Assembly (NCBI RefSeq): GCF_003711515.1
Contig: NW_021167079.1
Span: 4,201,476 to 4,265,475 of the forward strand
DNA: 64,000 bases
Source of the DNA: Sodiomyces alkalinus F11
Taxonomy: Eukaryota; Ascomycota; Sordariomycetes; Glomerellales; Plectosphaerellaceae
Reading direction: 5' to 3'
Of the stretch, positions 46,321 through 58,993 are shown piece by piece. Below the pieces are notes generated by a model. That model searched no databases. It had not been told where the DNA came from and saw only the letters and a program-made list of their open reading frames with translations. Within the stretch, counting starts at the first letter, position 1, and each line of letters opens with the position of its first letter. The position numbers and the translations under genes were made by a program.

Positions 46321-47609
46321 GTTGGCTTGGTTGGATAGTGAAAAGATGGCCAAGAGGGAGAAGGGGAGAAAGAGAGAGTAAGCCTGCGTATTTGAACAAG
46401 ACGAATGGAGGGATGACGAGCCTGACGGGTTGGTCCCTAGAAAGAGGGGAAGGGCAGGTAGATTATGTAGTCTAGGTTCGCAGAGAAGTTGGACAGATGG
46501 AACGCGAGCAAGGAGATATAAATTCACATGCCAGTGCAAAATAAGGCGGGAAGCACGAAGTAATTAACAGCCACGGCTCCACTATTCCAAGGTAACTGCA
46601 TGTGCGGTACGTAGGGGTAAGTGGTGTTGAAACGCCTATCCGTACGTGCTTCCTTGTCTACAGGTCAGCAGCATTATTGCTGTGAATCTGTCTTCCACAT
46701 GACAGGCCGAATTAGAAAAGTGAACAGCTGTACTTTCGTCTGATTTGCGGGTTTCGTGAATTCAGCGGGACATGTACTGCCGGTGAAGTGACACAGAAGA
46801 ATCCGAAAACGCTGATAGGTCGCCTCCCCGGTAAGGCGGCATCAACTCTACAACCTAAGGTACATATACCGGTACTTATACATGGCATACCTTATGCGGT
46901 GGACTGTCATGAAACAGGAAACAGTAATTCAAAGTCAGCGGCCAAAAGGACCGAAGCAGTATACATAGCCATCATCCTGCAGATCGCTTTCATCCTTTTG
47001 TCAGGCCACTGGACATGCCACTTCGCCACGCAAAGTGATCTTCCAATTTAAGGGGTTATTGGTCTGCTTAATCAGACGACGGCAGCATTACCAACTCGGA
47101 GGTCGCCAGTCAATCTGCAAAGTTATCGCAACTCGGCAGAGGGAGGAAGAAAAAAATAATCTCATCCCCTGCGCAACACTCGCTATGCCGTCGCAATTTT
47201 GCCAAGTGCTTCGTCTAGATAGAGATGACCAGGGCCAGATATATCTCCCGAGGTCGCGAGACACCATAACAAGCCTCAATCCAGTGGACTGTGGGGTTGT
47301 TCTGTAATTACCCCGCAACCCGCAACCCATAACCCAGACCCCATCTACACGTACAGCAGTGGGAAGGTCTTGGCCGTGATTAATTTACCAGTCAGGGTTG
47401 ACCCGGATCTTGGGGACTGGTTAGAGTGGATAAGGTGACAAAAGTGACAAGAATCTAGGATATAAAACATAACGTAGGTACGGAGTAAATGGTGACTTGG
47501 TATCAGTAGATGAGCGTTGTGCAATTACAATGTTGCCCCGCGAATGCCCATTCTGGACGCGCCGCCCTATAGGTACTCCGACATCATCCCTTCTCTTCTC
47601 CCTCGTTCC
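46321..47609. other. intergenic upstream of the Insig gene
   Basis: About 1.3 kb holding the Insig promoter/leader (pyrimidine-rich in its sense just before the start) and the 3' flank of the Mak11-like gene. No sterol-response element could be assigned. No gene seen. Confidence 0.5.
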
Positions 47610-49229
47610 CTACTCGTCTTTACCACCCTCGTCGCCATCGTCGCTCGAGTTGTCTTCCGTCTCCTCTTCCAGGTCGTCCATCTCGTCATCACTTTCGCCG
47701 ACACCGTCCGGCCGGGGTATCATGGCAAACGCCGCCGTGCAGGTGATTCTGTTGTTCGTCTCGTACGCCCCCAAAAGGTTGCCCACTTGGGGAGCTGCGG
47801 CTGAGGCTTCGGGCTCGGTCTGTTTGTCTGGCTTTCCGGCCGTAGCCTCCTGGGTGCGCGACAGCAGTTCCTTGGCACCCACCTTCCATAACCGCACCTT
47901 GCCGTCACTGCTTCCGCCAACGAGGTAGAATACCGTCTGGCTCTGTTCTTCCACGCGCACGACGTTGAAATCCTTGATCCTTCCGGTAACGCCGGCTTCC
48001 TTGCCTCCAATTTGCGCCACCAGTTTAGCGACAGGAAGCTTCTGTTCTTTGGATTTCGAAGACGGAGGTCGTGTCAGGTCCTCCTCCCGGGTCGAGCAGA
48101 ACAGTATTCTCCCATCCTCCGTGGATACGGCGATCAGCGTCGTTTCGCTCACGTCGTCGACAGAGATATACTCCATATGGTGGATCTTTGTGCGCGCATC
48201 GGGCATGACGCGGCACCTGGGAAGACTGTCCATCCCGAACACCACGATGTCTCGGTCGAAGCCCACGGCAAACTCTTCGCTCTCCGCCGTCGCACCCCAT
48301 GCCACCTGCCTGCCCTCTCCGGTCGAGTGTTTTCCTTCCCCAATCTCCTGAAGCATCTCTCGGCCGAAGTTGAGCACGGCCGCCTTCTTCCCCGTCAAGA
48401 GATTCCATAGACGAATGCAACGCTCGCCCTTACTGACGCTGATAAGCAACTTCATGCTAGGATGGACGGCAAAGTCGTTGACTCCAGCCGGGCTGCCCCC
48501 GAGCGGTGCCGTGTCGCCGCTCGGCCGGCCTTGCGCTTTTGGTATTGGCACCTTGATCGTGCTCATGGTCTCCCAGTTCCTCGTCTTGGCCACAGAGATA
48601 GTGGAGTCCTCGCTCGAGGAAATGAGCTTAGACCGTGTGGGGAAGACGAGTTTAGTGACGGTCGAATCGTGGGGATTATAGGCCCCTAGTTCCCTGTTCT
48701 TCGAGTTTTCAAGAATCGGGCGCAGGCCGGCCGAGGACATTTCGTCCTTTTCTCGACGTTTCGGAGGGTGCGCGGAAAGAGTGTAGATATTGACTTTCGG
48801 ATCGGTGCTGCCCGAAGCCAGCAGGACCTTCTGGTCCTGTCCTGGGGCTGGATTGGTCGGCGGGGAGAGGGCAACGCATCGAATGGCCGAAGGATGCGCG
48901 TTGAACAAGAAGGTGTCGGCGAATTCGACTTTGCCTTCCGGGGTCACAGTCGCTAATATTCCATGAAGTACACGGTCGTAGGAGCCGGTAACAATTTGGA
49001 GGGTAAGGCCGCCATCTGTGGTAAAATGTTGGACTTGGGACTGAGACTGGGACTGAGACTTGGACTCAGGCTTGGGCTGGGTTTTGGTCGGGGATTTCTG
49101 TCGCTGTTGGGGTTGCGATGGCGATTTTGAATCCAAAGCTACAGTTCCTCTTGCCTTTTTGGAAGGTGCCAGGTCTGTAGCATTACTGCCAGTAACAGTA
49201 GCGCCTTCGGCCCTCTTTCTCTTTGCCAT
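47610..49229 (-). CDS. Mak11/PAK1IP1-like WD40 protein, 60S ribosome biogenesis
   Basis: Single exon, 539 residues. In yeast, Mak11 is a nuclear pre-60S assembly factor related to Rlp24 recruitment; animal homologue PAK1IP1. The N-terminus is basic (MAKRKR...) and followed by a Lys/Ser/Gln-rich low-complexity stretch with SQSQSQSQ. WD40 repeats begin with TGSYDRVLHGI, then HPSAIRCVALSPP, ASGSTDPKVNIY, HDSTVTKLVFPTRSKLISSSEDSTISV, VNDFAVHPSMKLLISVSKGERCIRLWNLLTGK, a degenerate blade around FAVGFDRDIVVFG, and YLVGGSSDGKVRLWKV near the end. The tail is strongly acidic (Asp/Glu), usual for nucleolar assembly factors. The HPSMKLLISVSKGERCIRLWNL blade is the most diagnostic part. It is divergent from the NAK kinase, sharing a 0.94 kb promoter region. 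Confidence 0.88.
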   Translation of the reverse strand: MAKRKRAEGATVTGSNATDLAPSKKARGTVALDSKSPSQPQQRQKSPTKTQPKPESKSQSQSQSQVQHFTTDGGLTLQIVTGSYDRVLHGILATVTPEGKVEFADTFLFNAHPSAIRCVALSPPTNPAPGQDQKVLLASGSTDPKVNIYTLSAHPPKRREKDEMSSAGLRPILENSKNRELGAYNPHDSTVTKLVFPTRSKLISSSEDSTISVAKTRNWETMSTIKVPIPKAQGRPSGDTAPLGGSPAGVNDFAVHPSMKLLISVSKGERCIRLWNLLTGKKAAVLNFGREMLQEIGEGKHSTGEGRQVAWGATAESEEFAVGFDRDIVVFGMDSLPRCRVMPDARTKIHHMEYISVDDVSETTLIAVSTEDGRILFCSTREEDLTRPPSSKSKEQKLPVAKLVAQIGGKEAGVTGRIKDFNVVRVEEQSQTVFYLVGGSSDGKVRLWKVGAKELLSRTQEATAGKPDKQTEPEASAAAPQVGNLLGAYETNNRITCTAAFAMIPRPDGVGESDDEMDDLEEETEDNSSDDGDEGGKDE

Positions 49230-50173
49230 TGTTGCTGGTGTTGGTGTTGATGTTCTGTTCTCTTTCAGGGAAGTAATAAACAGGAATCAGCATCACAACT
49301 CGCCAGTTCGAGGAACACCCAGAGAAAATTTAGGAGCACTTATCGATAAGGATCCAGGTCCTGATAAGGTAGTGTAAACGTCGGGTGGCGGGGAGGACTG
49401 CTCTTACCTCCCGGTCTTCTAGACGGATACGTACCTTTGTACTTTCGCAGTCACTTCGTAATTAGAGTAAGTGAGCAAAAGTTTCGGGATAACCCAAAGT
49501 AGAATGCTTCGAACCTTTTGGGGAACACTTTTTTCTATTAGGGCAAAACCCATATTATGTGACAAAAGTAACGAATCACTGGATCTTTGAAATGTACCGA
49601 AATTATTGCTCACCCACTGTACCCTACAAGGTATTACCTTACCCCAGCACAACATATGTCTTGGCACCAGCAGGTAATGTGACAACCAAATCAGGACGGC
49701 AGGTGTAACTCAGGTAAGGTATGGCAGAGTACAAAGGACGCGATGTACCGTTAGGCATAACTCTGCCGTACCTGAACTGAACATTACGGAGTATGTACAC
49801 GTAACCAAGGTAATTAAAGGTACAGACAGAAAGTATCCGCACTCCTACCTTCCTGGTCCAAGGACGTGCCTGTGCCTTGCCTTTGATATCCTCGCTTTGG
49901 AAAAGCAACAGTTCCGCTTGTTTAACGACTGAAACAACCGCCTCTTTCCTTTTCTAAAAAATGTCTTGCTTAGAACTGCTTTGACCTTAAACTCTCTCCA
50001 ATGCCTTAGCTGCGCATTGCAGCTCATCTTATGCATATCTTGCCGGCATTCACGATCCCCCTTGCCCCTCCCCACCGAACCTCCGCGACCGCCTCGTCCT
50101 CGACGCCTAGACCGACATCACGGCTTCCTTAACGGTTTTTTAACACGACAAGCCCGCCATTCCACTCTCTGAA
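49230..50173. promoter_or_regulatory. divergent promoter of the Mak11-like gene and the NAK kinase
   Basis: 944 bp between the two start codons. A C/T-rich stretch (about 50045-50170) lies just before the kinase start, a common fungal initiator context. No named site was recognised. Confidence 0.5.
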
Positions 50174-53100
50174 ATGGCTTCTCACGGTCACCCTATGGCT
50201 CCGACTGCCCCTCGCCCGCATCAGCCAGTAGTATACGGTGCCCCGATACCTAGTCATGTGGCAACAGCCCCAGCTGGCACCTTCGCGCCTGGGACCAAGA
50301 TCCAGGTTGGCTCCCACCGGGTTGTCATACAGAAATACCTATCAGAGGGTGGTTTTGCCCATGTGTACCTGGTCAAGCTTCCAAAGCCCCTGGATGGCAC
50401 AGACTTGGCTGTCCTGAAAAGAGTTGCGGTTCCAGACAAGGAGGCCTTGAAGGGCATGCGCACCGAAGTGGAAACAATGAAGAGACTCAAGGGGCACCAC
50501 CCGATCGTGACCTATATCGACTCGCACGCGTCTGAGCTCCATGGTGGCGGCTACGAGGTCTTCCTCTTGATGGAATACTGCAATGGCGGCGGTCTGATCG
50601 ACTTCATGAACACCCGACTCCAGCACCGGCTGACCGAACCCGAGATCCTCCAAATTTTTACAGATGTCGCCGAGGGGGTTGCATGCATGCACTACCTCAA
50701 ACCTCCGCTGCTGCACCGAGATCTTAAAGTCGAGAACGTCTTGATCTCGACTCAAGATTCAAAAAGGCGGTTCAAGCTCTGCGACTTTGGGTCCACAGCA
50801 CCTCCGAGACCTGCACCCCAGACTGTTGCGGAATGTCGTCTCGTAGACGAGGATGTGCAAAAGCATACCACCCTCCAGTACCGGAGTCCCGAGATGGTCG
50901 ATGTCTACAGAAAACAACCGATAGATGAGAAGTCCGATATCTGGGCTCTGGGTGTGCTGCTCTACAAGTTGTGTTATTACACCACCCCGTTCGAGGACCA
51001 GGGGCAGCTTGCCATCCTGAATGCCAGTTACAGGTTTCACAGCCATCCTGTCTTCTCGGACAGGCTCAAAAAACTAATCGGTGAGATGGTTTTCCTCCCA
51101 CGTAAATTGAAGCCATGGATACTAATGGCGCCATGACTTCCGTAGCGTCCCTGCTGCGTGAGAACCCGCAATCCAGACCGAACATTTACCAGGTCCTGCG
51201 AGAGGCATGCGCCATGCAGGGCCGAGAAGTTCCCATCCCTGATGTCAGTGTCCAGGATCTCCGCTTGGAGGCGAAGTCAAACGCTGACATCTCGTAGATC
51301 TATTCTGGGCGCACTTACCAGGAAATCCGGTCTAGCGAGAAGCCTCACGCGACCGAGAAGCTGAACTCAAGCGCCGTTGTCGGTGCCGTCTTCGCTCCTC
51401 CTCGTAAGGAACAACAGACAATCCCAGACATTGTGCCCATGAGGAGAGGCAGGCCGCCCTCTACTGCCCACCAAGCTACTCAACAACCTCAGAAGCCAAC
51501 CCCCGTTTCTGTCCGTGTGACAAGTGGTGACCCTTTTGCCGCGCTGGATTCTAAATCCGCCGGTCAGGGAGAGACGGCAGCTGGCCCGTCTTCTCGGTTT
51601 CCTAGTCTTGAACAGTTCTCTCTGCTTCATGACCATGGTTCCAAATTCAGCTTCGATTCGCCTACTTCACCCCCGCTCAAACAGCAGGATGATTTGAATC
51701 AGAAAGTAGCGCAACACTTGGCCGACGAAGCATTTGCGAAACCACAGTCGACCCTTTCCACGTCCCCGATACCTTCGAGGCCTCGCACAGTCGCTCCGAC
51801 GGACGCTACCACCCATCTGCCGTTGAATGTGAAGCCTGCACCATCGGCAACCGACTTGAAGAAGACCTTGTCTGCGCCACCAAAGACCGCGGAGATGAGC
51901 CGAGCGTCTGCTATCATTACCAGCAACCCCGAGTTGCAGGCTATCTCGAACCATTCTACCCAGAACTACGTGTCCACGGGTACCATGACGACCCCACCGC
52001 CCGAAGAGAAGCCGCGAGAAGCAATGCCGCCCCCCATTTGGCGGGTGCCGTCCCCAGACCGCCAACGGGCCACGAGTGCGCCGAGGCCTGGTATGGAAGA
52101 GCCGAATCTTCCCAATATTCCGCGTTTCGAGGAGAACCAGCCCGCTTCTAACCCTAGGAATATGTCCTCCCAATATCCGTCCTCTCATAAACGGCAGCCT
52201 TCATCCTCGCGACCATCTCTCGAAGGGGCCCGACCCAGTGCAGAATCCGTAGGACGACAGAGACCGGCTAGCACCCACCTCGAGTCCAGCATTGATTATC
52301 TGCGCGAGCGGCAGATGACATCCAAACCAATGGGCTCCTCTGGATTCCCCTTAGCCAGATACACCGACAAGACCCCCTCTCCCGCCGCCGGGCCCGAGGA
52401 TGAAATCAACATTGAATCTAACGTTGAGTTTCTGCGAAGCTTGGAGGAGACCGGTGGGAAGAAGGACCGGAGCTCCTGGCACGTTAAACGACCTAGTACC
52501 AGCCTCTCGACGGGCTCCAAGAACATCCTGACCGGGAAATTTGGAGAGGCCTTCAAGCGGTTCGAGAGTCATCAGCCACCCCCTGCGGCATCCCGGACTC
52601 CGTCACCAGACAAAGAGTTTGACCGGCGCGATCTGACTCCGATTGCGGGATCAGAGGCTACAGATGGACGGAGTGATGACGGACAAACGCAGGCCCATGA
52701 TGAGAACATGTCACCCGAGATGCGGCGGGAATTCGAACGGCAACAGCTGATCCAGGAGGAAAGGCGTGTGGAGGCAGCACAGGCTGAGTACCGCCAGCGC
52801 ATGGCGACCAGGGCTCCGATTTTGTCTGCCCGTCCAGCCCTCCCGCCGAAACCCGTCTCGAAAGCCATCAGCATCCAGCACCGAGTGCAGAGCTTGCTGG
52901 ACGATGGGCAGAAGTCTGATCAGGTTCCGCGGACCGCCGAAGGTTACGGAGTTTATTCGGACGCCGCCACGGCCGCTAGCCGTGTCGAGAAACCTCAGCC
53001 CACTACTTCCCGGAAGGCCATCAACCGACCGGTCATACCCCCATCCAACATGCAGGACGTTGGGGCGATTAAGCCGAGCCAGCCTGCGGCGGATCCTCCC

Positions 53101-53391
53101 CAAACGACGCCGCGTCTTGCCCAGGGGGCGAAACCGCCCGCACCTAAGAAGCCGGTCCACCTCAACAACCTTCCCACGGTTGGAGCTACTGCTCCTTACC
53201 CGCGCCAGGCACAATATGGCACAGAACATCTAGTCGCATTAGAGCTGTCGGGTCAGCCACTTCTAGACATGACGGCTCAGGAGAAGAACGATTATATCGA
53301 GAATTTCTCGAAGCGGTTCCCCAGCTTGAGCTCCCTCGAGATGGTGGAACGGGACATCGATGCCGAGGTCGAAGATAGGCCTAGGAGGTAG
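50174..53391 (+). CDS. Ark/Prk (NAK) family serine/threonine protein kinase
   Basis: Related to yeast Ark1/Prk1/Akl1 and animal AAK1/GAK, which phosphorylate endocytic adaptors and regulate actin-patch dynamics. Exons are 50174-51080, 51146-51243 and 51298-53391; introns are 65 and 54 nt, and the frame closes (1032 residues). The kinase domain spans residues about 50-330. It has Gly-loop SEGGFAHVY, Lys82 in LAVLKRV, catalytic HRDLKVEN with Asp183, DFGS at 204-207, YRSPEMVD and DIWALGVLLYKL. GG(FA) in the loop and the DFGS/YRSPEM pair are NAK hallmarks. The long Pro/Ser-rich tail carries Ark-type short motifs including SSRFPSLEQFS, FGEAFKRFE and a C-terminal FSKRFPSLSSLEMVE. A polyproline-rich region around 53.1 kb could bind SH3 domains, as in Ark1/Prk1 (inference). 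Confidence 0.93.
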
Positions 53392-53722
53392 AGATTCTTT
53401 GGCCGTTATCGTCGTCGCCGTCACGGTTCAGTACGGTTGGAGTAAGATATGTTTGCATATAGAACTGCTGGGCAGGGCCAACCAACATCATGAACATTCA
53501 AACACATTCGCTGCATTGTCTAGTCGTAGTGTGAGCTTGGCCAATACATACGCATACATACAATACACACAAAATCACATATAAACATCAAGAGAGTGTT
53601 ATTATTGATCTGTGGTACTTACACTGGATTTCTCGTCTCCCGTATTCATGATACAGTTACAGACTCTTGAGCCACCCCCGGCTTTGAAGCGGCCAACAAG
53701 CCCCTATCGCGTACCAGTCCCG
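53392..53722. other. intergenic, convergent 3' ends of NAK kinase and Tti1
   Basis: 331 bp; AT-rich with CATACA repeats around 53550-53580. Nothing else seen. Confidence 0.6.
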
Positions 53723-56700
53723 TTACAACCCGACTCTCTTCTTCATAGGCGGAAACTCGACCCCTTCCATGACTGGCGTCGGCAGAGGGTCGATAACGCC
53801 CAGCTCGTACAATGCGAACCACACAGCATCGGGATTGATGGTCTCGAGCGCCTCGCGCACCTCGGGATCCCGTTCCAGCCGATCCGCCAGGAGCCCGAGC
53901 ACCTCGTCGAACATCTCAGCCTCGATGCGGACATGGGAAACGATGGCTACGAGGAGCCGCACGGTGGCCTCCCAGATCTGCGCTGCGGACGCGAACTTCC
54001 CCAGCCCACCGCCAGCCTCTCGGTTCATTACCGTCCCCGCGCCTACCGCCGATGAGGATGGTGATGAGGAGGACAACGGCGTCATTGCGACGGTACCTCC
54101 CGCGCGAGAGGGGACCAGGATGGTATCCCCCGCTGTGCTCCGCGGGGCTGTGATCCGGTTGTTCCGCGTCTTGGCTTGCACCGCAGCTTGTTTCTTCTCC
54201 CGGCACCATTTCCCGAGGGCGTCCCACCACTCTGTCTTGATGCGCGAAGCCAGGAAGTCCCCCGCCGTACGGCATAGCATGCCCAAAGTGTCGCAGGCCG
54301 CGAGGACGACGAAGGGTTCCCCGTCGTACAGGCGCGCGACGACGACGGGCCAGACGGCGTTGATGAGGGGGAGGAAGGCGTCTTCGTCGGGAGACAGGGC
54401 GGGGGAGACGGTGGTGAGGAGGTCCAGGAGCGATTTGCGGAGCGTCGGGGCAGGGGAGGTGAGGTAGTGTTGTGTCAGGTAGGCGACTTTCTCCAGCAGG
54501 GTATACGTTGGTGTTTTGGGTGGTTTCTCTTTTTCGATGTCCATGTCCCCTCGGGTCTCCTCTTCGGCTTCTCCTTCGGTCCGTTCCATCTCTTCTATGA
54601 ATGTTCCTTTTGGCTTGTTCTTCCCTGGACCCCAGGGGCGTTGAGGGTGGGCTTGCAGGCCCTTGGCCTCGGCCTCGGCTGTGACATCCTCCTCTTCTCT
54701 CTGCTTTCGTCGCTCTTCACGTCTGTCCAAAAGGTCCACCAAATCGTCTATCGTCACTGGTTGCGGACGATGTTTTTTATGCGTGGACGGGCCATTTTCA
54801 CGGCCCTGGAGAAGCAATCTGTCCGACTTAGCGCCTTGCTCAACAATCTCCTTGAGGGCGGCAAAGAGGCTCTCCACGAAGACAGGGTATCCGTGATAGT
54901 TATCAAGGGCGGCAAAGATGGACGCTACAACGTCGTCCAGGTACGGGATAAGACGAGAACCAGTGAGTCTTGTCATCATTGTGAGGACCTTGGTCGACGC
55001 CGGAGTGATATCGAGGGTGTTCATTCGGAGGGAGACGGAGTTTACCATGTAATCGACGTTCTCGATGATGAGCTCCGAGACGCTGGTGTATCCACAAGAG
55101 GCCGCGACAATGTTCAACGTCGTGATAGCGTGTTCTCGTAACCTGGGATGAGGGGAGCCCAGGAAAGTCGTGACGGGGTACAAGACGTCGATGAGCTCTG
55201 GTCTGAATGCTTCCCCCGAACGAGAGGCGGCGTAGGCAGTGACCTCAAGGGCAATGGCCTCGAGTCTCCAGTCGATTTCGGTCGACTCGTCCTGTGAATC
55301 TAGCAGCGACACAGCGAAGGTGTAAACTTCTTGGAGTGCGGTTTCCGGATCGTCGGACGTAGTTGCCACGGACGATAGATCCAGAAAGTCGTCGACATCG
55401 CTGGACCTTGAAAAAGCTGCCTTGACTAGTTCAAAAGAAAGCCAATACGATGCGACCTGCGACGGCCCCGTGAGCTCACGGGTGTAGTCTAGCATCTCAA
55501 GTCCAAACTTGACCTGTTGGGAAGCGGATCCGATCTTGGCTATTAGGTTCAGCATTTCTGACCTCGTCTTGAGTTGCCCCTCCTGGCTCATGACGACGAG
55601 CTGATAGTTCGCCGCAAGGCCGCCTGGGCTAGCCAGCTGTCTACTAGACAGAGCGTCGTCTTCGGATAATACTGGCGATATGGCCTGCTTGCTACCATCG
55701 GCCACCATAAAAGAGATACTGTCTCTCAAGGCTAATGAGACGGCGTCGTTCAGTGTCGAAGAGTCGAGTTGCAGCCGTGTCACCAGTTCGGTACCCTTTA
55801 AAAGGTTGCGAATGGCGGTCTGCTTGTGCGATTCATCCGCAGACTGCATGATGCGAGGGAGGCTGGTGATCCAGCTGTAGACGGTGACTTTGGCGCTTTC
55901 TCCGAGTTCCGGATAGATGGTGGCAAGATCCTGAAGGCTAGTCGCCATCATGGTGGAAGAGGCACCGTCCTCGGGTTCCAGGATGATGGCCGATTCGACT
56001 AGGATGGGAGCGCAGTTTTCCAGGGTCGTATGACACTCGTCGAGCAATGTCAGGCACAGGTTCCCCAATGCATCCCGTACGCTTTGCGACTTGCTGGCAC
56101 GAAGCTTCAACACGGTCGCCAAGGCCAGTTTTATTTGGGATACAGTGGCTTTGAGCCAGGCAGGGCTCAATACGTTCTGACTCGCGTCATCTGTACCGTC
56201 GGGGTTCTGCTCCGGAGTTTGTGTTTTGGCTGAGATGGATCTTGTTCTCAGATCGGAAAGCACGGAAACGAGGACCACCTTCAGGGCAGATATGGCCGCC
56301 ACGAGGACGCGGGTCTTCTCGCGAGCCGGGGTGGAGAGTAATCTGGTTAGCGAGGAAACGACGCCTGGAAGGAAACTAGCAAGCGCAGCATGGTCCTTGA
56401 TGCATGTGAAGATAGACTGCAAAGCTCTGAGCGCTTCCGCTTGAACGTCGGGTGCTTTCCCATCAACGACACTCTGGAGTACAACGGTGACAGTGTGCCC
56501 CAGGGCAGGAATGGTCTTCGTCTCGACCAGAGAAGCGGCGGCGGCGGCTGAGGAACCAGCCGCAGTGATGAGGGCAGTCAGCGCTCTCAGAGCCTCGAGT
56601 GAGGTCTCTTCTGAGACACCATGCTTGGACTCCTGTCCCGGGACGCCCCCAACGATGAAAGTGAGTAGAATGAGGAGTTGTTCCACAATTTGGGGCGCTA

Positions 56701-57101
56701 TCTTGGATTTCCATCCATGGACGATGAGGGTGGTGAGGCCACGGAGAGCAACTTCGATGGTGCGGGCGGGATAGTAGTTCTGATTGCGGAATACATGAGA
56801 TAGGGGAAAGAAGACGTAATCTGCGAGTTTATCGTCAAAAGCAGACGGATCACGATTGACCTGGCGGTTGATGATGCCGCTAAGGTCCTCGACTAGCTCT
56901 GTGAGATTGCGGACAGCTGGGGCGCCGTCAGGGGGGCGGATAGCTATCTGGCTGAGAGGCACGCAACATGGTTTGAGCTGACATTCATGGTGATATTAGC
57001 TGAAATACTTGATGACGGGGAAATATGAGTATAGGAGAGGTGAGACAAACCTGCTTGAAAAGCTCATTACGAGCCAATGTGGCCGTGTTGTTGGTCGTCA
57101 T
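53723..57101 (-). CDS. TTI1: Tti1, TELO2-interacting protein 1 (TTT complex)
   Basis: HEAT-repeat scaffold of the Tel2-Tti1-Tti2 complex, an Hsp90 co-chaperone that stabilises PI3K-like kinases including TOR, ATM and ATR. There are two exons on the minus strand: a 51-nt first exon (57101-57051) and 56977-53723, with a 73-nt intron (GTTTGT...GTCAG). Total is 1101 residues. The junction gives FKQ|LKPCCVPLSQ, matching the Tti1 N-terminal block; without the short exon the gene would have no ATG near its beginning. Helical repeats run throughout. A charged, low-complexity insert (RREERRKQREEED) lies near residues 760-850. The C-terminus keeps the conserved INPDAVWFALYELG block. Divergent from the DUF1749 hydrolase. 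Confidence 0.9.
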
Positions 57102-57907
57102 GGCGGATATGAGCCCCCGTCATCTCTTCCATGAATTCCATCCACCTAGGCGTTCAATCACGGACGAATCTTTATCGCAACATGGTCTGCCAGCAGAAGA
57201 GAACGCTGTAACGTCTACAAGATAGATGGACAGACAAGGCGTACGAGTGGATGGAGCATCGATGGCCGGATGAGGGCATCGAGAAGCAATAGTGGAGTTT
57301 CTGAGTGTCGTCGTCGAGATGAAGGAATTACATAATTAATTAATCCATGGGTGCTTTTCCACAGAGGGTACATGTACATGAGGTTGGGTACGAAAACCTA
57401 AGGAAACGACGTACAGTGTTATACTTTAGACACGGCGTATTTAACACCGTGTTGAGCGACTTCCGTCCTTGCCTTAAGTAATGCGTTGCAGCGTCCTCCA
57501 AGCCTTCAAGCCTTCTAAAACGGTATCTAACTGCAGTATAGCCCACTGTAAATTACGGCATAGTAGCCTCCTCGGACTCCTGAACTCGTCACAGCCACAG
57601 CCCTGGCTCAGCCTTTGTACTCTGTAATGATACTGCGTGGCATCCGTTCTCCGCATGAAGCCGGAGTCTGCTCGTCTCTCAACGTCTCAACACGATCGGT
57701 ACCTAACAAGGAGCTCATCCTCCTCATAAAACACATGACTCCAGTCAGTAAGTTCTAAGTTGTCTGTGTTATCTCGGTGAAACCTTCACTTTCTTTCCTG
57801 GGCAATTAGTCATCCTTCGGTCTTCTCTTCTGTTTCGTCACTGAGCCAAAAACAGGGTCGAAAACCCCGTCAATTCAGTCACTCAAGCTCCCCTCCACCA
57901 TCTCGCC
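57102..57907. promoter_or_regulatory. divergent promoter of TTI1 and the DUF1749 hydrolase
   Basis: 806 bp between start codons; C/T-rich before the hydrolase start (about 57830-57905). No named site recognised. Confidence 0.5.
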
Positions 57908-58993
57908 ATGTCTCCCACTCCGTACTCGGTCATCGTCCATCCGCTCGACTCGCACTACAAAGGCGCTTGTGCGTATGAACAGGGTGCCACGGGGTCCAAG
58001 AACGCCATCATCTTCATCGGCGGCCTAGGCGATGGGCCTCACACCGTGCCCTTTGTGCGTCCGCTCGCCACACATCTGGAGGCAACCGGCACAGGCTACT
58101 CCATCTTTGAGATTCGCATGCGGAGCTCTTTTACTGGCTACGGCTACTCAAGCCTGAAGGATGACGCGGAGGATATCGCCGCCCTAGTCCGCTATTTGCG
58201 TGACATTGGCAAGGAGAAAGTCGTTCTCCTCGGCCACTCGACCGGTTCTCAGGTAAGACATCTGGGGAACTCGCAAACCGTGGAATGTGAAATGTGAGAG
58301 AGGGGGGGCCAAGTTAGCGCCGGGCTCACGAACCATCAATTTCTCCAGGACTGCATGGAATACGCCAAGCGTACCGATGACCCCGTGGACGGCTTTATCC
58401 TCCAGGGTCCCGTGTCCGATCGTCAGGCTGTGGAGGGGTTGCTGGAGCCCGAAGAGCTGCAGGAGAGCATCGAGCTGGCAGCCGAGATGATCGCCGAAGA
58501 TCGTGGTGAGGAAATGATGACACCGGAACAAGTCTACCACATCTACAAGCCCGTCACGGCGTACCGGTGGCACTCACTTGTTGCCAAGGGGTGAGTGAGC
58601 AAAAAGAAAGAAGAATTGTCAAGTTGGCAACTTTTCTCTCGAGCCTGCCTGCCTGCCTGCCTGCCTGCACATGTCCCTCCCTGTGTAGAGGTATCACTTA
58701 TTGACCAGCTGCAAAGGGGCGATGACGACTATTTCTCCTCCGACCTCGATGAAGACGTCGTCGCTGAGTTCTGGGGTCGGTTCAACAAACCGGCGTTAGT
58801 CCTCTACTCGGGAGAGGAGGAACACGCCCCCGCGTCTCTCGACAAAGAAACGTTGGTTGAGTCGTGGAAAAAGGCAGGGCCCAAGGTCCATCCCTCTTCA
58901 GGCATCGTTCCCGGAGCGAGCCACGCCATCGCGGAGCCAGACGCACAGTCGCGGTTCAATGAGGCCGTCGCCGAGTTCCTCAAAGATGTTTAA
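57908..58993 (+). CDS. DUF1749 alpha/beta-hydrolase
   Basis: Predicted serine esterase of the fungal DUF1749 family, which includes the fusarinine C esterase SidJ of Aspergillus; orthology to SidJ is not claimed. Exons are 57908-58252, 58349-58590 and 58717-58993; introns are 96 and 126 nt, and the frame closes (287 residues). Early strands end in IIFIGGLGDGPH, an oxyanion-type loop. The nucleophile elbow is GHSTGSQ with Ser111, at the end of exon 1. Late in the sequence are LVLYSGEEEHAP, a likely acid-residue loop, and GASHAIAEP, whose His is the likely catalytic base. There is no signal peptide, so it is probably cytosolic. The second intron contains a (TGCC)n microsatellite. Confidence 0.85.
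58643..58670 (+). repeat. (TGCC)n microsatellite in intron 2 of the DUF1749 gene
   Basis: Six to seven tetranucleotide units within the 126-nt intron (58591-58716). Confidence 0.8.

Noticed and set aside
54467..55141. 224-codon plus-strand frame opposite TTI1
   Set aside because: Overlaps conserved Tti1 coding on the other strand, no domain recognised.
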